Assembly: GCA_964389925.1 (NCBI GenBank)
Contig: CAYMGE010000001.1
Location: forward strand, 62,001-126,000
Direction: 5' to 3'
DNA: 64,000 bases
Source: CALECP01 sp964389925
Lineage (GTDB): Bacteria; Chloroflexota; Anaerolineae; Promineifilales; Promineifilaceae
Part shown: in pieces, positions 61,547 through 64,000 of the stretch
How positions within the stretch are numbered: position 1 is the stretch's first letter
Layout of the letters: each line of letters begins with the position of its first letter
Translations under genes and position numbers: made by a program
The notes under the pieces: model-generated
What the model was told of the DNA's origin: nothing
The model's input: only the letters and a program-made list of their open reading frames with translations
Database searches by the model: none

Positions 61547-63024
61547 ATGAAGAATTTTCGGATTAAAAATATAGTCGCCCTTTTTATGATTATTGTGATG
61601 TTGTTGGCAGTTGGTTGTACCAATAATCTCAATCAGGAACTACCTGAAAGTGACAACGGGGAGGTGCAAGAGCTGCCTAGTAGTGATGGTGGCACAGATA
61701 ATGCTGGTACAACAGATGAGGCAATAGTAAATGAAGCGACAGAAGGGGGGGAAGTAAGTGAGACGAATGATGTAATCGTCGCGGATGTTGAGGGGTATCC
61801 AGTTGAAGGTGGCACATCGGCAGAAGGTGGAGAAGCTGTTGTGGCTGAGAGTGGTGAAGCAGAGGCGGCCGATGCGACAGCGGCCGATGGTTATCCAGTC
61901 GAAGGTGGCGAGGCCATGACTGATGATGGTGGCGAGGCTACGACTGACGATGGTGGCGAGGCCATGACTGATGATGGTGGTGAAGCCATGACTGATAATG
62001 GTGGTGAGGCTACGACTGACGATAGTGGCGAGGCTACGACTGACGATGGTGGTGAAGCCATGACTGACGATGGTGGTGGTGAGGCTACGACTGATAATGG
62101 TGGTGAAGCCATGACTGACGGTGGTGGTGGCGAGGCTACGACTGATGATGGNNNNNNNNNNNNNNNNNNNNNNNNNNNNNNNNNNNNNNNNNNNNNNNNN
62201 NNNNNNNNNNNNNNNNNNNNNNNNNNNNNNNNNNNNNNNNNNNNNNNNNNNCTGACGATGGTGGTGGTGAGGCTACGACTGATAATGGTGGTGAAGCCAT
62301 GACTGATGATGGTGGTGAAGCCATGACTGACGGTGGTGGTGGCGAGGCTACGACTGATGATGGTGGTGAAGCCATGACTGACGATGGTGGTGGCGAGGCT
62401 ACGACTGACGATGGTGGCGAAGCCATGACTGACGATGGTGGTGGCGAGGCTACGACTGACGATGGTGGTGAAGCCATGACTGATGATGGTGGCGAGGCTA
62501 CGACTGATGATGGTGGCGAGGCCACGACTGACGATGGTGGCGAGGCCACGACTGATGATGGTGGCGAGGCTACGACTGATGATGGTGGCGAGGCTACGAC
62601 TGATGATGGTGGCGAGGCCACGACTGATGATGGTGGCGAGGCCAATTCAGGCGAAGAAGGGTCGGCCGATTCCAGCAGTCAAGCAACTGTCACACACGTT
62701 GTTCAGTTTGGTGAAACATTGGGAACAATCGCCCAACAGTACAATGTCACACAAGACGAAATTATGGTGGCTAATAATATCACCAATCCTAACGTCATCT
62801 ATCTGGGTCAGAGTTTGATTATTCCAACAGGTGAGGTGAGCAGCGGTGACGAGGGTGACGACACGGTAACAAATAGCACAACCTATACCGTTCAGCCCGG
62901 CGACACACTTTCAGGCATTGCCCAATCGTTTGGCGTAACGATGCAGGCGATTCAAGAGGCCAATGGTCTCGCTAGCGCCAACGTTATCTATGTCGGACAA
63001 GTTTTGACCATTCCCGCACCATAA
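61547..63024 (+). CDS. LysM lipoprotein with long acidic tandem repeat (contains assembly gap)
   Basis: A lipoprotein signal (IIVMLLAVGCTNN, lipobox VGC) is followed by an acidic Glu/Asp/Gly/Thr/Ser segment, then a long tandem array of GGEAMTDD/GGEATTDD-type octapeptides, and two C-terminal LysM domains (VVQFGETLGTIAQQYNV to IIPTG; TYTVQPGDTLSGIAQSFGV to TIPAP). The array is an unstructured, strongly negative stalk lifting peptidoglycan-binding LysM modules from the membrane. The 100 N at 62152-62251 interrupt the gene; frames on the two sides are offset by one base. If it is one intact gene, the true gap length must be 2 modulo 3. Confidence 0.8.
61903..62642 (+). repeat. 24/27-base tandem repeat encoding GGEA(M/T)TDD octapeptides
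   Basis: Coding tandem repeat with unit GATGGTGGCGAGGCTACGAC (plus TGAT), 24 bases, varied by an extra Gly codon (27 bases) and ATG/ACG exchange. At least 24 copies are visible on the two sides of the N-run. Near-identical copies towards the 3' end (62470-62640) suggest recent expansion. Confidence 0.9.
62152..62251. other. Assembly gap of exactly 100 N
   Basis: A round-number run of N inside the tandem repeat: a scaffolding placeholder where reads could not resolve the array. The true length and copy number are unknown. Confidence 0.98.
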
Positions 63025-63051
63025 GTCATTTCTTCGATGCGGTAACTTATA

Positions 63052-63077
63052 AAAGGGCAGGCGTAAGCCTGCCCTTT
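63052..63077. terminator. Bidirectional terminator between lipoprotein and cysNC genes
   Basis: AAAGGGCAGGC pairs perfectly with GCCTGCCCTTT (11 bp) around GTAA; A-rich on one side and TTTG on the other. It serves both convergent genes. Confidence 0.85.
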
Positions 63078-63095
63078 GTCATTTCTGATACGAAT

Positions 63096-64000
63096 CTACG
63101 CGGGAATCACCCCGTTTTCGATCAGCAGGGCAATCACCTGTTCGACGGCATCCTCAACCGTGATGATGTCTGTTTCGATGATTAGTTCGGCGTTGTCAGG
63201 TTCTTCATAGGGCGCAGAGATGCCTGTGAAATTTTTGATCTCGCCACGCAGTGCTTTTTCGTAAAGTCCTTTGGGATCGCGCCGTTTGAGGACTTCGAGA
63301 TCACATTTGGCGAAAATCTCAAAGAAGCGATCGTCTGGGACAACGGCACGTGCATAGCGGCGGTCGCGTTGATAGGGGGAGATAAAGCTGCATAGGACGA
63401 CGTTGGCATGGGAGAAACCAAGCGCGGCGACCTCGGCAACGCGGCGGATGTTTTCGGCGCGGTCTTCGGCCGAAAATCCCAAATCCCCATTCAACCCATG
63501 TCGCAAGTTATCCCCATCCAAGAACATCGTATGAACGCCACGCTCGTAAAGTTTGCGCTCCAACGCCTTTGCAATCGTCGATTTGCCCGAACCAGATAGA
63601 CCTGTAAACCAGAGAACTGCCCCTTTGTGCTTATTAAGCTCTTCACGTTCGCTCAATTCAAGCGCACCCGCTTCCCAAACAACGTTCTTGGAGCGCTCGC
63701 GTCGAATCTCCTGCTCCTCTTCTGTCACATCGCGTAGATCGTCTACTTCTAGTGTGCGACCACGAATCATGCCAGCGGCGACCGTATTGTTTGTGACGGG
63801 ATCGATGAGGACAAAGCTGCCCGTTTCGCGGTTGAGCGCATACTGATCGTAGAAGAGAGGTTGGGTGGTGGTGAGTTGCAATCGGCCGATTTCGTTTAAC
63901 TGCAACGTGTCCGTGTCCTCTCGCCGCATCGTATCCACGTCAATTTTGTAGTTGATGCTGGCGACAGAAGCTCGCACCGTGCGCGTCGTGTGCTGCAATT
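63096..64000 (-). CDS. cysNC: Sulfate adenylyltransferase large subunit/APS kinase fusion (CysN-CysC; 5' end beyond window)
   Basis: The reading frame is open to the window edge on the minus strand. The first residues (QHTTRTVRASV, LNEIGRLQLTTTQPLF, GSFVLIDPVTNNTVAAGMI) form the last beta domain of CysN/NodQ, the GTPase subunit of ATP sulfurylase. The C-terminal 185 residues are APS kinase: WFTGLSGSGKSTIAKAL (Walker A), LDGDNLRHGLNGDLGFS, RDRRYAR and FEIFAKCDLEVLKRRDPKGLY. The enzyme activates sulfate to PAPS for assimilation or sulfation. cysD would be expected beyond the window. Confidence 0.92.
   Translation of the reverse strand, partial: LQHTTRTVRASVASINYKIDVDTMRREDTDTLQLNEIGRLQLTTTQPLFYDQYALNRETGSFVLIDPVTNNTVAAGMIRGRTLEVDDLRDVTEEEQEIRRERSKNVVWEAGALELSEREELNKHKGAVLWFTGLSGSGKSTIAKALERKLYERGVHTMFLDGDNLRHGLNGDLGFSAEDRAENIRRVAEVAALGFSHANVVLCSFISPYQRDRRYARAVVPDDRFFEIFAKCDLEVLKRRDPKGLYEKALRGEIKNFTGISAPYEEPDNAELIIETDIITVEDAVEQVIALLIENGVIPA

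Larger units (their letters stand above)
1646..63899. repeat. Dispersed palindromic octamer TCGGCCGA (HIP1-like), about 80 copies
   Basis: Exact TCGGCCGA occurs about 80 times by hand count between these coordinates, roughly one per 800 bases, nearly always inside genes on both strands and in any frame (coding Ser-Ala-Glu/Asp, Ile-Gly-Arg or Arg-Pro). Many more CGGCCG cores have one edge base changed. Random expectation for an 8-base palindrome in 64 kb is about one copy. Examples: 1646-1653, 10284-10291, 40680-40687, 63892-63899. Confidence 0.9.

Noticed and set aside
61891..62645. Minus-strand ASPPSSVV repeat proteins and a CRISPR-like repeat pattern
   Set aside because: This is the antisense of the GGEATTDD coding array. 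Units are contiguous without unique spacers, so it is not a CRISPR array.

Overview
This 64 kb stretch of bacterial chromosome most likely comes from a member of the Chloroflexota (Anaerolineae-like). That placement is inferred from gene content and style: many exported proteins with Pro/Thr stalks and LysM domains, CdaA/CdaR, RNase Y, MttB-like methyltransferases, a nicking-type MutL and gingipain-fold peptidases. No rRNA, tRNA, CRISPR array, transposase or phage gene was seen. The palindromic octamer TCGGCCGA is scattered through almost every gene (about 80 exact copies by hand count, about 1 expected by chance), so the sequence looks like one resident genome carrying a HIP1-like iterated palindrome.

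Layout. 1-6.7 kb: truncated carboxylate-amine ligase, two small proteins, polysaccharide deacetylase, then (minus) an MttB-family methyltransferase and a truncated haemoglobin/MFS pair. 7.0-16.1 kb (mostly plus): argF; the cyclic-di-AMP genes cdaA-cdaR followed by der; a LysM/lamin-tail exoprotein (minus); a coupled run of GNAT acetyltransferase, beta-propeller protein, MazG-like hydrolase and cobQ. 16.4-28.6 kb (minus): membrane Mrr-like nuclease, folD plus a cysteine-free redoxin-like gene, a Lys/Ala-rich LysM protein, rpoC without a neighbouring rpoB, a GT-C-like membrane protein and mutL. 28.7-40.5 kb: a secreted clan GH-A glycosidase (plus), then on minus an NrtR-like regulator, an FtsB-like protein, an M50-like protease, tpiA, rny, recX and a MarR/heterodimeric ABC exporter operon. 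40.6-46.1 kb (plus): guaC, alpha/beta hydrolase, GNAT, acyl-CoA carboxylase beta chain, methyltransferase.

46.1-56.4 kb is the most novel part and looks like an uncharacterised RiPP (ribosomally made, post-translationally modified peptide) system. A tightly coupled HPr-kinase-like ATPase, PqqD-like leader-binding protein and radical SAM/SPASM enzyme precede a 49-residue peptide gene (48836-48985) with an excellent ribosome binding site and its own strong terminator. Next come a gingipain-family (C25) protease, a SipW-type signal peptidase, a Pro/Thr-stalked surface protein with a fibronectin-III-like domain, and a second C25 protease; the last three are joined by 4-base overlaps. A second fibronectin-III-like protein sits upstream of the kinase-like gene. 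The simplest reading is a modified, exported, protease-processed peptide that ends up on or outside the cell surface.

56.5-64 kb: a large FtsX/MacB-like permease, a dihydrouridine synthase, a lytic transglycosylase, a LysM lipoprotein with a long Asp/Gly/Glu/Ala/Thr tandem repeat interrupted by a 100-N assembly gap, and the 3' part of a cysN/cysC sulfate-activation fusion that runs off the window.
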